Origin: Streptomyces sp. SID12501
Lineage (GTDB): Bacteria > Actinomycetota > Actinomycetes > Streptomycetales > Streptomycetaceae
DNA: 44,486 nucleotides
NCBI RefSeq assembly: GCF_010550245.1
Contig: NZ_JAAGLU010000053.1
Span: 1 to 44,486, forward strand
Reading direction: 5' to 3'
A program made the translations under genes and the position numbers. Below are positions 25,241-34,188 of the stretch, in pieces. Under the pieces are notes generated by a model. It was not told the DNA's origin. It saw only the letters and a program-made list of their open reading frames with translations, and did not search any database. Each line of letters begins with the position of its first letter. Positions within the stretch are counted from its first letter, which is position 1.

Positions 25241-25345
25241 CTCGCCCCCGCCGCCCCTACCCGTCCCATCCCTTTCTGGGGGCTGCGCCCCCAGACCCCC
25301 GCTCCGGCCCTGAACGGGCCTTGTCCTCAAACGCCGGACGGGCTG
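25241..25345. repeat. Dispersed intergenic hairpin repeat, copy A
   Basis: Begins CTCGCCCCCGCCGCCCCTAC and ends CGCCGGACGGGCTG, 14 bp after holA. The same sequence with small changes occurs at 34189-34319, and a degenerate version at 38418-38470. It folds into CTGGGGGC-TGC-GCCCCCAG (25276-25294) and GGCCC-TGAAC-GGGCC. The loops differ between copies while stems are kept, which points to a selected RNA structure, probably a terminator. Confidence 0.8.
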
Positions 25346-25590
25346 ATGGTGCGGGCCGGCGCTGGAGGGATACCGCCCGCGCTGTAGGGCGCGTCCGCGC
25401 TCATGCCGAAGGCCCCGTCGCTGTCCTGGGGTAGGACGGTGGACGGGGCCCTCGGACGGAACGTTCTGATTGGCTTCACGCCCGCGTGGCGAACGCAGGT
25501 CGTGCGTGGAGCCGGGGTTGCCGGGTGGGAGCGGGAGAGAGGGCCCGCTGGGTCCTTCCGGCGGTTGGATCAGATCAAGGAGAGAGCGGT
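25346..25590. other. Intergenic region between holA and rpsT
   Basis: No coding region is supported here. It contains the candidate rpsT terminator (25411-25450) and GC-rich sequence. Confidence 0.5.
25411..25450 (-). terminator. Candidate rpsT terminator
   Basis: GGCCCCGTC (25411-25419) and GACGGGGCC (25442-25450) form a 9-bp stem; an inner GTCC/GGAC hairpin (25423-25437) sits in the loop. It lies about 140 bp beyond the rpsT stop. Confidence 0.5.
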
Positions 25591-25857
25591 TCAGCCCTTG
25601 AGGGTGGCGACCTTGGAAGCAAGCGCCGACTTCTTGTTGGCGGCCTGGTTCTTGTGGATGACACCCTTCGCGACGGCCTTGTCGAGCTGACGCGAGGCAG
25701 CGCGCTGAGCCTCGGTGGCCTTCTCGACGTCACCGGCGGCAGCGGCCTCGCGGGCCTTGCGGACCGCGGTCTTCAGGGAGGACTTGACGGCCTTGTTGCG
25801 CAGCCGGGCCTTCTCGTTGGTCTTGATCCGCTTGATCTGGGACTTGATGTTCGCCAC
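25591..25857 (-). CDS. rpsT: 30S ribosomal protein S20
   Basis: 88 aa, very basic, with the S20 signature MANIKSQIKRIKTNEKARLR at the start, KSSLKTAVRKAREA in the middle and AVAKGVIHKNQAANKKSAL near the end. It binds 16S rRNA in the body of the small subunit. The start codon is GTG with AAAGG upstream at normal spacing. It is transcribed divergently from lepA. Confidence 0.97.
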   Translation of the reverse strand: MANIKSQIKRIKTNEKARLRNKAVKSSLKTAVRKAREAAAAGDVEKATEAQRAASRQLDKAVAKGVIHKNQAANKKSALASKVATLKG

Positions 25858-26175
25858 GAATGAGCCTTTTCAGGTTCAGGCGCACGAGGTCATGCCTCAC
25901 ACGCCGTTTGATTGCTTCTTTGTTTCACTGCGTTCTGCTGCGTTTCACCGCACGTGTGTCTCCTGCTGAGAGGGCATGAGACACAACGATCCAGGCTACC
26001 AGCCGCCTTCCGGACAGCCCAATCCGGCTGTCGGGCCCCCGGTCGGGGACTCGGCCGGACCGTGCGAAACCGACCAAACCGGTCCCTGCTCCCCGCCCGT
26101 GGGACCATGGAGCCTACGTATCGATCCGACCCGAGACCGCAGACACTGCGGACGCCTCAAGAATCAGGACCCTGC
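25858..26175. other. Divergent promoter region of rpsT and lepA
   Basis: This 318-bp stretch separates two divergent translation genes and must hold both promoters. An in-frame ATG at 26107 could extend LepA by 23 residues, but those residues are not part of the family. An inverted repeat GGTCCC/GGGACC lies near 26080-26105. I could not define -35/-10 pairs with confidence. Confidence 0.5.
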
Positions 26176-28050
26176 GTGCCCGCGATCCCTAGCCATGTGC
26201 CCGAGCCGAGCCGTACCGACCCGGCGCTGCTCCGCAACTTCTGCATCATCGCGCACATCGACCACGGCAAGTCCACGCTCGCCGACCGGATGCTCCAGCT
26301 CACTGGCGTGGTGGATGCGCGGCAGATGCGCGCCCAGTACCTCGACCGCATGGACATCGAGCGCGAGCGCGGCATCACGATCAAGTCCCAGGCGGTGCGC
26401 CTGCCGTGGGCCCCGACCGACGGGGACGGTCAGGCCAGGACTCACGTCCTGAACATGATCGACACCCCGGGACATGTCGACTTCACGTACGAGGTCTCGC
26501 GGTCGCTCGCAGCCTGCGAGGGCACCGTTCTCCTCGTCGACGCGGCCCAGGGCATCGAGGCCCAGACCCTCGCCAACCTGTACCTGGCGATGGAGAACGA
26601 GCTCACCATCGTCCCGGTGCTGAACAAGATCGACCTGCCGGCCGCCCAGCCGGAGAAGTTCTCCGAGGAACTCGCCAACCTCATCGGCTGCCAGCCCGAG
26701 GACGTGCTCAAGGTCTCGGCGAAGACCGGCATCGGTGTGGACGCGCTCCTGAACCGGGTCGTCCGCGACGTCCCGGCCCCGGTCGGCGTCAAGGACGCGC
26801 CCGCCCGCGCGATGATCTTCGACTCGGTCTACGACTCCTACCGGGGTGTGGTCACCTATGTCCGCGTCATCGACGGGCAGCTCAACAAGCGCGAGCGCAT
26901 CAAGATGATGTCGACCGGCGCCACCCACGAGCTCCTCGAGATCGGCGTCTCGTCCCCCGAGATGACCTCGGCCGACGGCATCGGCGTCGGCGAGGTGGGC
27001 TACATCATCACCGGCGTGAAGGACGTCCGTCAGTCCAAGGTCGGTGACACGATCACCAGCAAGGAGAAGGGCGCCACCGAGGCCCTCGGCGGGTACAAGG
27101 ACCCCAAGCCGATGGTCTTCTCGGGCCTCTATCCGCTGGACGGCTCGGACTACCCCGACCTCCGCGAGGCGCTGGACAAGCTCCAGCTCAACGACGCCGC
27201 CCTGGTCTACGAACCGGAGACCTCCGCGGCCCTCGGGTTCGGCTTCCGCGTCGGCTTCCTCGGCCTGCTGCACCTCGACGTCATCCGTGAGCGCCTGGAG
27301 CGCGAGTTCAACCTCGAACTCATCGCCACCGCGCCCAACGTGGTCTACCGCGTGATCATGGAGGACGGGAAGGAGCACACGGTCACCAACCCGAGCGAGT
27401 TCCCCGAAGGCAAGATCGACAAGGTCTTCGAGCCGGTCGTCCGGGCCACGGTCCTCGCCCCCAGCGAGTTCATCGGCTCGATCATGGAGCTCTGCCAGAC
27501 CCGCCGCGGCACCCTTCTCGGCATGGACTACCTCTCCGAGGACCGGGTCGAGATCCGTTACACGCTCCCCCTCGCCGAGATCGTCTTCGACTTCTTCGAC
27601 AACCTGAAGTCCAAGACCCGCGGCTACGCCTCCCTGGACTACGAGCCCACCGGAGAGCAGGACGCTCAGCTGGTGAAGGTCGACATCCTGCTGCACGGCG
27701 ACCGCGTCGACGCCTTCTCCGCCGTCACGCACAAGGACGCGGCCTACGCGTACGGCGTACGGCTCGTTGCCAAGCTGCGTGAGTTGATCCCGCGCCAGGC
27801 CTTCGAGATCCCCATCCAGGCGGCCATCGGGTCGCGGGTCATCGCCCGCGAGACCATCCGCGCCATCCGCAAGGATGTTCTCGCCAAGTGCTACGGCGGT
27901 GACATCTCGCGTAAGCGGAAGCTGCTGGAGAAGCAGAAGGAGGGCAAGAAGCGGATGAAGATGGTGGGCTCTGTGGAGGTTCCGCAGGACGCCTTCATCG
28001 CCGTCCTGTCGAGCGACGAGAACGCGGGGTCGGGCAAGGGCAAGAAGTAG
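26176..28050 (+). CDS. lepA: Elongation factor 4
   Basis: A ribosome-bound GTPase (EF4) acting on stalled or mistranslocated ribosomes and in 30S biogenesis. 624 aa from GTG 26176; AGGA at 26166-26169 precedes it, and VPAIPSHVPEPSRTDPALLR is the family's Streptomyces N-terminus. GTPase motifs: AHIDHGKST (G1), GITIKSQAV (G2), DTPGHVDF (G3) and NKID (G4). The C-terminal domain ends KCYGGDISRKRKLLEKQKEG, diagnostic for LepA. Terminated by a strong hairpin. Confidence 0.97.
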   Translation: MPAIPSHVPEPSRTDPALLRNFCIIAHIDHGKSTLADRMLQLTGVVDARQMRAQYLDRMDIERERGITIKSQAVRLPWAPTDGDGQARTHVLNMIDTPGHVDFTYEVSRSLAACEGTVLLVDAAQGIEAQTLANLYLAMENELTIVPVLNKIDLPAAQPEKFSEELANLIGCQPEDVLKVSAKTGIGVDALLNRVVRDVPAPVGVKDAPARAMIFDSVYDSYRGVVTYVRVIDGQLNKRERIKMMSTGATHELLEIGVSSPEMTSADGIGVGEVGYIITGVKDVRQSKVGDTITSKEKGATEALGGYKDPKPMVFSGLYPLDGSDYPDLREALDKLQLNDAALVYEPETSAALGFGFRVGFLGLLHLDVIRERLEREFNLELIATAPNVVYRVIMEDGKEHTVTNPSEFPEGKIDKVFEPVVRATVLAPSEFIGSIMELCQTRRGTLLGMDYLSEDRVEIRYTLPLAEIVFDFFDNLKSKTRGYASLDYEPTGEQDAQLVKVDILLHGDRVDAFSAVTHKDAAYAYGVRLVAKLRELIPRQAFEIPIQAAIGSRVIARETIRAIRKDVLAKCYGGDISRKRKLLEKQKEGKKRMKMVGSVEVPQDAFIAVLSSDENAGSGKGKK

Positions 28051-28076
28051 CCGACACCGGCCCGTGGGAATCGGGA

Positions 28077-28118
28077 CGAAGGGGGCCCGGCGCGTGGGAA
28101 CGCGGCGGGCCCCCTTCG
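28077..28118 (+). terminator. lepA terminator
   Basis: An 18-bp stem with one mismatch (28077-28094 with 28101-28118) and a 6-nt loop, 27 nt after the stop codon. No U-tract beyond TTCG. Confidence 0.8.
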
Positions 28119-28243
28119 TGTGCGTACCGTCGGGCCTGCGGGAAGGGAGGGGAAGCGAACAGTCGCTCTCTGTAGGAAGTGACAGGCCGTCGCCCCTTAC
28201 GCGCCGGGCGGTCGCGCCTTACTCTGATCTCTGCTCGGTAGTT

Positions 28244-28253
28244 ACTCGCGAGT
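28244..28253. promoter_or_regulatory. Candidate operator palindrome
   Basis: ACTCGCGAGT is a perfect 10-bp palindrome inside GTTACTCGCGAGTCAC, 150 bp upstream of the acyl-CoA synthetase start and next to TAGTTA, a possible -10. Palindromes of this type are often bound by TetR-family regulators of fatty acid genes; which one cannot be said from the sequence. Confidence 0.4.
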
Positions 28254-28320
28254 CACTCAGGTTCGCCTCGTGATGTGCAAGTCGGTCACACCCCCGCTGA
28301 CCTGCTTTTCTGCTGGGGGT

Positions 28321-28338
28321 CCGGGGGCCGTCCCCCGG
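28321..28338 (+). repeat. GC hairpin in the 5' leader
   Basis: CCGGGGG (28321-28327) pairs with CCCCCGG (28332-28338) around CCGT. Located 67 bp before the start codon at 28405. It could act as a partial terminator or a structured leader. Confidence 0.5.
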
Positions 28339-28404
28339 GAAGACGCAGTAACAACAGCCGCAAATGAGCCAGCCGCCGCACTGCCGCGGGCCCCGGAGGA
28401 TGTC

Positions 28405-30279
28405 GTGAGCGACACACAGACCTTGATCGAGAACCGTCCGCCGTCCGTCGCCGGTCTTTTCCTGGACCGCGTGGCTGCCACGCCGGACGCCGAGGCCTAC
28501 CGCTACCCGGTACCCCCGGCCGCCGGTGAGGGCCCCGACGACTGGAAGTCGCTGACCTGGGCGCAGACCGCCGAACGCGTCTATGCCATTGCCGCAGGCC
28601 TCATCGAACTGGGCGTACAGCCGGAGGAGCGCGTCGCGCTCGCCTCCGCGACCCGCGTCGAGTGGATCCTCGGTGACCTGGGCATCATGTGCGCAGGCGC
28701 CGCCACGACCACGGTGTATCCGCAGACCAACACCGACGAGTCGGCCTTCATCCTCTCCGACTCCGGCAGCAAGGTGCTGATCGCCGAGGACGTGACCCAG
28801 CTCGCCAAGGTGCGGGAGAAGCGCGCCGAGCTGCCCGAACTCACCCACGTCGTGGTCATCGACCCGGCCGGTGTCGAGACGGGCGAGGGGGTGCTGACCC
28901 TCGCCGAGCTGGAGCAGCGCGGTGCCGCGTATCTGGAGAAGCACCCGGACCTGATCAAGGAGCGGGTCGGGGCCATCACGAAGGACCAGCTCGCGACCCT
29001 CATCTACACCTCGGGTACGACGGGCCGCCCCAAGGGGGTCCGGCTGCCGCACGACAACTGGTCGTACATGGCGAAGGCGATCGCCGCGACCGGGCTGGTG
29101 GGCGCGGAAGACGTTCAGTACCTGTGGCTGCCGCTGGCGCACGTGTTCGGCAAGGTGCTGACCTCCGGTCAGATCGAGGTCGGGCACGTCACCGCCGTCG
29201 ACGGCCGGGTCGACAAGATCATCGAGAACCTTCCGGTCGTGCGGCCGACGTACATGGCCGCCGTGCCGCGCATCTTCGAGAAGGTCTACAACGGGATCGC
29301 GGCCAAGGCGCGGGCCGGTGGCGGCGCCAAGTACAAGATCTTCCAGTGGGCCTCCGAGGTCGCCCGCGAGTACGCCAAGGCCGGCCAGGACAACTTCCGG
29401 CGCACCGGCACCGCCTCCGTGCCGTTCGCCCTCTCCGCGAAGCACAAGGTCGCCGACGCGCTCGTCTTCGCCAAGATCCGCGAGGCCTTCGGCGGCAACC
29501 TGCGCGCCTGCGTCTCCGGATCGGCCGCCCTCGCACCCGAGATCGGCTTCTTCTTCGCCGGTGCCGGCATCCACATCCTGGAGGGCTACGGCCTCACCGA
29601 GTCCTCCGCCGCCTCCTTCATCAACCCCGGAGAGGCCTACCGCACCGGCACGGTCGGCAAGCCGTTCCCCGGCAGCGAGGTGCGTATCGCGGACGACGGC
29701 GAGATCCTGCTGCGCGGGCCCGGCATCATGGAGGGCTACCACGGCCTGCCCGAGAAGACCGCCGAGGTGCTGGAGTCCGACGGCTGGTTCCACACGGGCG
29801 ACATCGGTGAGCTGTCTCCCGACGGCTATCTGCGGATCACCGACCGCAAGAAGGACCTCATCAAGACGTCCAGCGGCAAGTACATCGCGCCCGCCGAGGT
29901 CGAGGGACAGTTCAAGGGGGTCTGCCCGTACGTCTCCAACATCCTCGTCCACGGCGCCGACCGGAACTTCTGCACGGCCCTCATCGCGCTCGACGAGCCG
30001 TCGATCCTGGGCTGGGCGAAGGACAACGGGCTCGAGGGGAAGTCGTACGCGGAGGTTGTCGCCGCGCCGGGGACGGTGGCTCTCATCGAGGGCTACGTCA
30101 AGGAGCTCAACGGGGGGCTTCAGCGGTGGCAGACCATCAAGAAGTTCCGGTTGTTGCCGCGGGACCTTGATATCGAGCATGGCGAGATCACGCCGAGCCT
30201 GAAGCTGAAGCGTCCGGTTGTCGAGCGGGAGTACAAGCATCTGATCGACGAGATGTACGCGGGGTCGCGCGAGGCGTAG
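28405..30279 (+). CDS. Long-chain acyl-CoA synthetase (AMP-forming)
   Basis: Activates fatty acids with ATP to acyl-adenylate and then acyl-CoA. 624 aa, the usual length of FACS-type enzymes, from GTG 28405 with GGAGG at 28395-28399. Motifs: the phosphate-binding loop LIYTSGTTGRPKGV (near 195), LWLPLAHVFGKVLTSGQ, the adenylate motif EGYGLTESSA (near 393) and the hinge DGYLRITDRKKDLIKTSSGKY (near 475). Nearest characterised relatives are bacterial FadD15-type enzymes; chain length preference cannot be read. A large hairpin ends the gene. Confidence 0.93.
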   Translation: MSDTQTLIENRPPSVAGLFLDRVAATPDAEAYRYPVPPAAGEGPDDWKSLTWAQTAERVYAIAAGLIELGVQPEERVALASATRVEWILGDLGIMCAGAATTTVYPQTNTDESAFILSDSGSKVLIAEDVTQLAKVREKRAELPELTHVVVIDPAGVETGEGVLTLAELEQRGAAYLEKHPDLIKERVGAITKDQLATLIYTSGTTGRPKGVRLPHDNWSYMAKAIAATGLVGAEDVQYLWLPLAHVFGKVLTSGQIEVGHVTAVDGRVDKIIENLPVVRPTYMAAVPRIFEKVYNGIAAKARAGGGAKYKIFQWASEVAREYAKAGQDNFRRTGTASVPFALSAKHKVADALVFAKIREAFGGNLRACVSGSAALAPEIGFFFAGAGIHILEGYGLTESSAASFINPGEAYRTGTVGKPFPGSEVRIADDGEILLRGPGIMEGYHGLPEKTAEVLESDGWFHTGDIGELSPDGYLRITDRKKDLIKTSSGKYIAPAEVEGQFKGVCPYVSNILVHGADRNFCTALIALDEPSILGWAKDNGLEGKSYAEVVAAPGTVALIEGYVKELNGGLQRWQTIKKFRLLPRDLDIEHGEITPSLKLKRPVVEREYKHLIDEMYAGSREA

Positions 30280-30291
30280 CGCGGAAGCGGA

Positions 30292-30373
30292 GGGGCGGGG
30301 GGCTGGTGGCGGCTGCGGGTCCGTCGTGCGCTTGTCGCGCGCGGTGGCGGAGCCGCCACCAGCCCCCCGCCCC
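30292..30373. terminator. 23-bp perfect inverted repeat after the acyl-CoA synthetase gene
   Basis: 30292-30314 and 30351-30373 are exact reverse complements (23 bp), with a 36-nt loop that can itself fold. It begins 12 bp after the stop codon. Long enough to end transcription strongly. Confidence 0.8.
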
Positions 30374-30771
30374 TGGGGCCCGGACAGTCGGCCCCCGTCT
30401 GCCAGGTGACCCAGTGCCCGCACCCGTTCCCTCGTCGGTGAAGGCGAAGAGCTGAACGGGCATGGCGTTGACCGGTCGGGTCACATCACATCCCGTCAAC
30501 TGCCCGACAGGCGCTGAACTTTGGCGTGTCCGCCGTCGGACCGTGGCCGGGTTTCGGCGCTTTCGCGAAGTCGACTTCCCGGGCCGTTGTCGTCGGGGCG
30601 AGCAGTCGACGTAGATCGGATGCCCGAATCTGTCCGTCTTAGAGCACTTCCGTATCACTGTTCTCGCTTATGCGGCTCACTTCGTAACTCGGCGCTTATG
30701 GGCGTGGTCGGTCTGTCACTCTGTCCGCGTCCACTGAGGTGTATTCGTACGAGCTGCCCGGGGAGTTGCCC
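30374..30771. other. Upstream region of the SpoIIE-type phosphatase
   Basis: About 400 bp without a supported gene. It includes a GTTGAC/GTCAAC inverted repeat (about 30463-30500) and a less GC-rich zone near 30630-30730 where a promoter is expected. I could not pick -35/-10 boxes reliably. Confidence 0.5.
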
Positions 30772-32856
30772 ATGGGGGTCATTCCGACGCAACGGGAGAC
30801 CGTGTCCCGTGCGCCGTCCCGTGCGCCCGCCACGCCCGCGCGTTGGGGCGTGGACCGGCGTGCGGTCGTGCACGCCACGCTCGGTGGCGGCCCCCTCGCG
30901 CCGGGCGCCGCCCGTGGCCTCGTACGCGCCGCCCTCGCCGAATGGGCCCGGCTCGGCCTGCCCGGCGCCGCTGCCCTGTCCGACCGGCTCACCGGCGACG
31001 CCATGGTGGTCGTCAGCGAACTCGTCACCAACGCCGTCGTCCACGCGGGGACGGACGTGGAGCTGCAGTGCCGCCTGGAGACGCCGGACGAACCGGAGGG
31101 GGAGAGGGAGAGGGGAGCGGGGGAAGAGGAGGAGGCGGGCGTCGGTGTCGCGCTAGTCGTCGAGGTGTCCGATCACCATCCCTCCCGCGCGCCCCGGGAC
31201 GGCGGTGTCGAACTCCCTTACGACATACCGGAGTACGGGCGTGGCCTGCGCCTCGTATCCGTACTCGCCGAGGCCTGGGGTGTCACCTACCGCACCGGCA
31301 TCAAGACCGTCTGGGCGCGGCTGCCCGCCGAAGGCATGACGGTCGACGACGACCTCGACCCGTACGCCGGCACCCAGGCCCTCGGGCACGGGTTACGGGT
31401 CGCCGAGAACCTCGCTCCCGAGCCGCAGCGCGGCCCGTGCGACCAGGAGTGGCTCAATCACGGCGCCCTCTCCTTCCTCGCCGAGGCCTCCGACCTGCTC
31501 GCCGGGCAGCTCGACGAGGACCTCGTCGCCGCGCTCACCGGACAGCTCCTCGTGCCGCGCCTCGCCGACTGGTGCGCGGTGTGGCTGGAGGACGAGTCCA
31601 TGGGACGCGGCAGCTGGGGCGACGGAGGCGGAGGTGGCGGCGGGGACGGGGGATACACCGGGCCCGGGCCGCGGCTCGCCCGGGTCTGGCACGGCAGCGA
31701 GGACCGTATCGAGGAGCTGCGCCGCGCCCTGGAGAAGGACCCGCCGCGCCCGCCCGACACCACCAGAACCGGGCCGGTCGCCGTGCCCTGGCCCGGTGAG
31801 GCGCTCGGCGGGCGCGGGGAGAGCGGTTCCGCGCTCGCCTACCGGCTGGTCGCGGGCGGCCGGCCGCTCGGCACGCTGGTCATCGGGCGGGCCGGGACGA
31901 TCCGCTTCCCCGACGAGGTCACCGGCCTGGTCGAGGATCTCAGCCGCCGCGTCGCGCTCGCCATCGGCGCCGCCCGCCAGTACGCCCGCCAGGCCACCAT
32001 CAGCCGGATCCTCCAGCGCGGGCTGCTGCCCGGCGCCGTCGCCGAGATCCCGGGCGTCAGCAGCGCCCTCGTCTACGAACCCTGCGACAAGGGCGGGCCC
32101 AGCGGCGACTTCTACGACCTCTTCCCGGCCGGCGACGGCCGCTGGTGCTTCGCCGTCGGCGACGTCCAGGGCAAGGGTCCGGAGGCCGCCGTGGTGATCG
32201 GCCTCGCCCGCCCCTGGCTGCGGCTGCTCGCCCGTGAGGGCTACCGCGTCGCCGACGTCCTCGACCGCCTCAACCAGCTGCTCCTCGACGACGCCACGGA
32301 GACGGCGGACGCGGCGGCCCGCGCGCTGGTCGCGGCGGACGTGCGTCCCGCGGTACCGGTGGGGGCGGTGGGTTCGGCCGTCCCCACCGGTGTCGTCGTC
32401 CCGGGTGCGGTAAGGCCGGGCGAGGGGCCGCAGACCCGCTTCCTCTCCCTCCTGTACGGCGAACTCGCGCCCTTCGACGGAGGCGTGCGCTGCACGCTCG
32501 CCTCCGCCGGACATCCGCTGCCCCTGGTGCTCCGGGCCAGCGGTGAGGTCCGTACGGCCGCCGAACCGCAGACGCTGCTCGGGGTCGTCGAGGACGAGAC
32601 GTACACGAGCGGGAGCTTCGAACTGCGGCCCGGCGACAGCCTGTTGTGTGTCACCGACGGCGTGACCGAGCGCCGCTGCGGGCCCCGCCAGTTCGACGAC
32701 GGCGACGGGCTGGCGACCGCCCTGGCCGACTGCGCCGGGCTGAACGCGCAGCTGATCGCGGAACGTATCCGCCGGCTCGTGCACGAGTTCGGGGAGAAGC
32801 CGCCGGAGGACGATCTGGCACTGCTGGTGCTGCAGGCGGAAACGCTCGGCGGGTGA
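30772..32856 (+). CDS. Multi-domain PP2C phosphatase (HATPase - GAF - SpoIIE)
   Basis: The product is 694 aa, counted from ATG 30772, which has GGGGAG six bases upstream; a GTG at 30739 is an alternative. An RsbW-like ATPase domain comes first (SELVTNAVVHAG near 80, YGRGLRLVSVLAEAWGV near 155). A GAF-like sensor domain follows (about 230-410), then a SpoIIE/PP2C domain with SGDFYDL (near 444) and GDVQGKG (near 463) for metal binding. Such proteins act in partner-switching, controlling anti-anti-sigma factors. Codon 208 (31393-31395) is TTA, which needs the bldA tRNA in Streptomyces, so translation is probably limited to late growth. Two low-complexity inserts (Glu/Arg-rich, Gly-rich) interrupt the domains. 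Confidence 0.9.
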   Translation: MGVIPTQRETVSRAPSRAPATPARWGVDRRAVVHATLGGGPLAPGAARGLVRAALAEWARLGLPGAAALSDRLTGDAMVVVSELVTNAVVHAGTDVELQCRLETPDEPEGERERGAGEEEEAGVGVALVVEVSDHHPSRAPRDGGVELPYDIPEYGRGLRLVSVLAEAWGVTYRTGIKTVWARLPAEGMTVDDDLDPYAGTQALGHGLRVAENLAPEPQRGPCDQEWLNHGALSFLAEASDLLAGQLDEDLVAALTGQLLVPRLADWCAVWLEDESMGRGSWGDGGGGGGGDGGYTGPGPRLARVWHGSEDRIEELRRALEKDPPRPPDTTRTGPVAVPWPGEALGGRGESGSALAYRLVAGGRPLGTLVIGRAGTIRFPDEVTGLVEDLSRRVALAIGAARQYARQATISRILQRGLLPGAVAEIPGVSSALVYEPCDKGGPSGDFYDLFPAGDGRWCFAVGDVQGKGPEAAVVIGLARPWLRLLAREGYRVADVLDRLNQLLLDDATETADAAARALVAADVRPAVPVGAVGSAVPTGVVVPGAVRPGEGPQTRFLSLLYGELAPFDGGVRCTLASAGHPLPLVLRASGEVRTAAEPQTLLGVVEDETYTSGSFELRPGDSLLCVTDGVTERRCGPRQFDDGDGLATALADCAGLNAQLIAERIRRLVHEFGEKPPEDDLALLVLQAETLGG

Positions 32857-32944
32857 CCCGTGCCCGGGGAGTCGGGCAGGGCATGGGCCAGGGTGTCGGG
32901 TCCGTCGGGCGGGCCCGCCTCGCCGGTGCTGGACAATGGAGGAC

Positions 32945-34177
32945 ATGCCCTCCGCACTCCCCGACGGTGAACCCGTCCCCGAAGACGGTGCCCTGCCCGC
33001 CCCCGCGCTCGCCGGGGCCGCGGACCGTCCCCTCGGGTTCTACCTCCACGTCCCGTACTGCGCGACCCGCTGCGGCTACTGCGACTTCAACACCTACACG
33101 GCGACCGAGCTGCGCGGCACGGGCGGTGTCCTGGCCTCCCGCGACAACTACGCGGACACCCTGACCGACGAGGTACGGCTGGCGCGGAAGGTGCTGGGCG
33201 ACGATCCGCGCCAGGTCCGCACGGTGTTCGTCGGAGGCGGTACGCCGACTCTCCTGGCCGCCGACGATCTCGTACGGATGCTGCGGTCGATCCGCGACGA
33301 GTTCGGCCTCGCGGCGGACGCGGAGGTGACGACGGAGGCGAATCCGGAGTCGGTGGACGAGCGGTATCTGGCCACCCTGCGCGAGGGCGGCTTCAACCGG
33401 ATCTCGTTCGGGATGCAGAGCGCGAAGCAGCACGTGCTGAAGGTGCTGGACCGTACGCACACGCCGGGGCGCCCCGAGGCGTGTGTCGCGGAGGCGCGGG
33501 CCGTCGGGTTCGAACATGTGAACCTCGACCTGATCTACGGCACCCCGGGGGAGTCCGACGACGACTGGCGGGCCTCGCTGGAGGCGGTGCTCGGGGCCGG
33601 GCCGGATCACGTCAGCGCGTACGCCCTGATCGTGGAGGAGGGTACGCAGCTGGCTCGGCGTATCCGCCGGGGCGAGGTGCCGATGACCGACGACGACGTG
33701 CACGCGGACCGGTATCTGATCGCGGACGAGGTGCTCGGAGCGGCGGGGTACGAGTGGTACGAGGTGTCCAACTGGGCGACTTCGCGGGCTGCCCGGTGCC
33801 TCCACAACGAGCTGTACTGGCGCGGCGCCGACTGGTGGGGCGCGGGGCCCGGGGCGCACAGCCATGTCGGGGGCGTGCGGTGGTGGAACGTGAAGCATCC
33901 GGGGGCGTACGCCGGGGCGCTGGCGGCGGGGCGGTCGCCGGGGGCGGGGCGTGAGGTGCTGTCGGAGGAGGACCGGCGGGTGGAGCGGATTCTGCTGGAA
34001 CTGAGGCTGCGGGAGGGTGTGCCGTTGGCGCTGCTGAAGGACGCCGGGCTGGTGGCCGCGGGGCGGGCGTTGGGGGAGGGGTTGCTGGAGGCCGGCCCTT
34101 ACGGGGAGGGGCGGGCGGTGCTGACGTTGCGGGGGCGGTTGCTGGCGGATGCGGTGGTTCGGGACCTGGTGGACTGA
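32945..34177 (+). CDS. hemW: Radical SAM haem chaperone HemW
   Basis: The product is 410 aa from ATG 32945; ATG 32936 is a possible earlier start. GACAAT at 32932-32937 could be a leaderless -10 box. The [4Fe-4S] cluster motif CxxxCxxC is at Cys39, Cys43 and Cys46 (HVPYCATRCGYCDF). FVGGGTPTLL and TTEANPESV follow, then RISFGMQSAKQHVLKVLDR. HemW binds haem and inserts it into membrane enzymes; it lacks the extra features of true coproporphyrinogen dehydrogenase HemN. It may serve b-type cytochromes such as the one at 12425, though no linkage shows this. Confidence 0.92.
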   Translation: MPSALPDGEPVPEDGALPAPALAGAADRPLGFYLHVPYCATRCGYCDFNTYTATELRGTGGVLASRDNYADTLTDEVRLARKVLGDDPRQVRTVFVGGGTPTLLAADDLVRMLRSIRDEFGLAADAEVTTEANPESVDERYLATLREGGFNRISFGMQSAKQHVLKVLDRTHTPGRPEACVAEARAVGFEHVNLDLIYGTPGESDDDWRASLEAVLGAGPDHVSAYALIVEEGTQLARRIRRGEVPMTDDDVHADRYLIADEVLGAAGYEWYEVSNWATSRAARCLHNELYWRGADWWGAGPGAHSHVGGVRWWNVKHPGAYAGALAAGRSPGAGREVLSEEDRRVERILLELRLREGVPLALLKDAGLVAAGRALGEGLLEAGPYGEGRAVLTLRGRLLADAVVRDLVD

Positions 34178-34188
34178 GGGGGCGGTTT

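Larger units (their letters stand above)
28119..28404. other. Upstream region of the acyl-CoA synthetase gene
   Basis: No gene is supported here: an in-frame ATG at 28270 would add 45 low-complexity residues without family character. The region contains a candidate operator (28244-28253) and a GC-rich hairpin (28321-28338), the second related in sequence to the dispersed repeat of this window. Confidence 0.5.

Noticed and set aside
28270..28404. Longer start (ATG 28270) for the acyl-CoA synthetase
   Set aside because: The added 45 residues are low-complexity, overlap a GC hairpin, and the GTG at 28405 has an ideal GGAGG.
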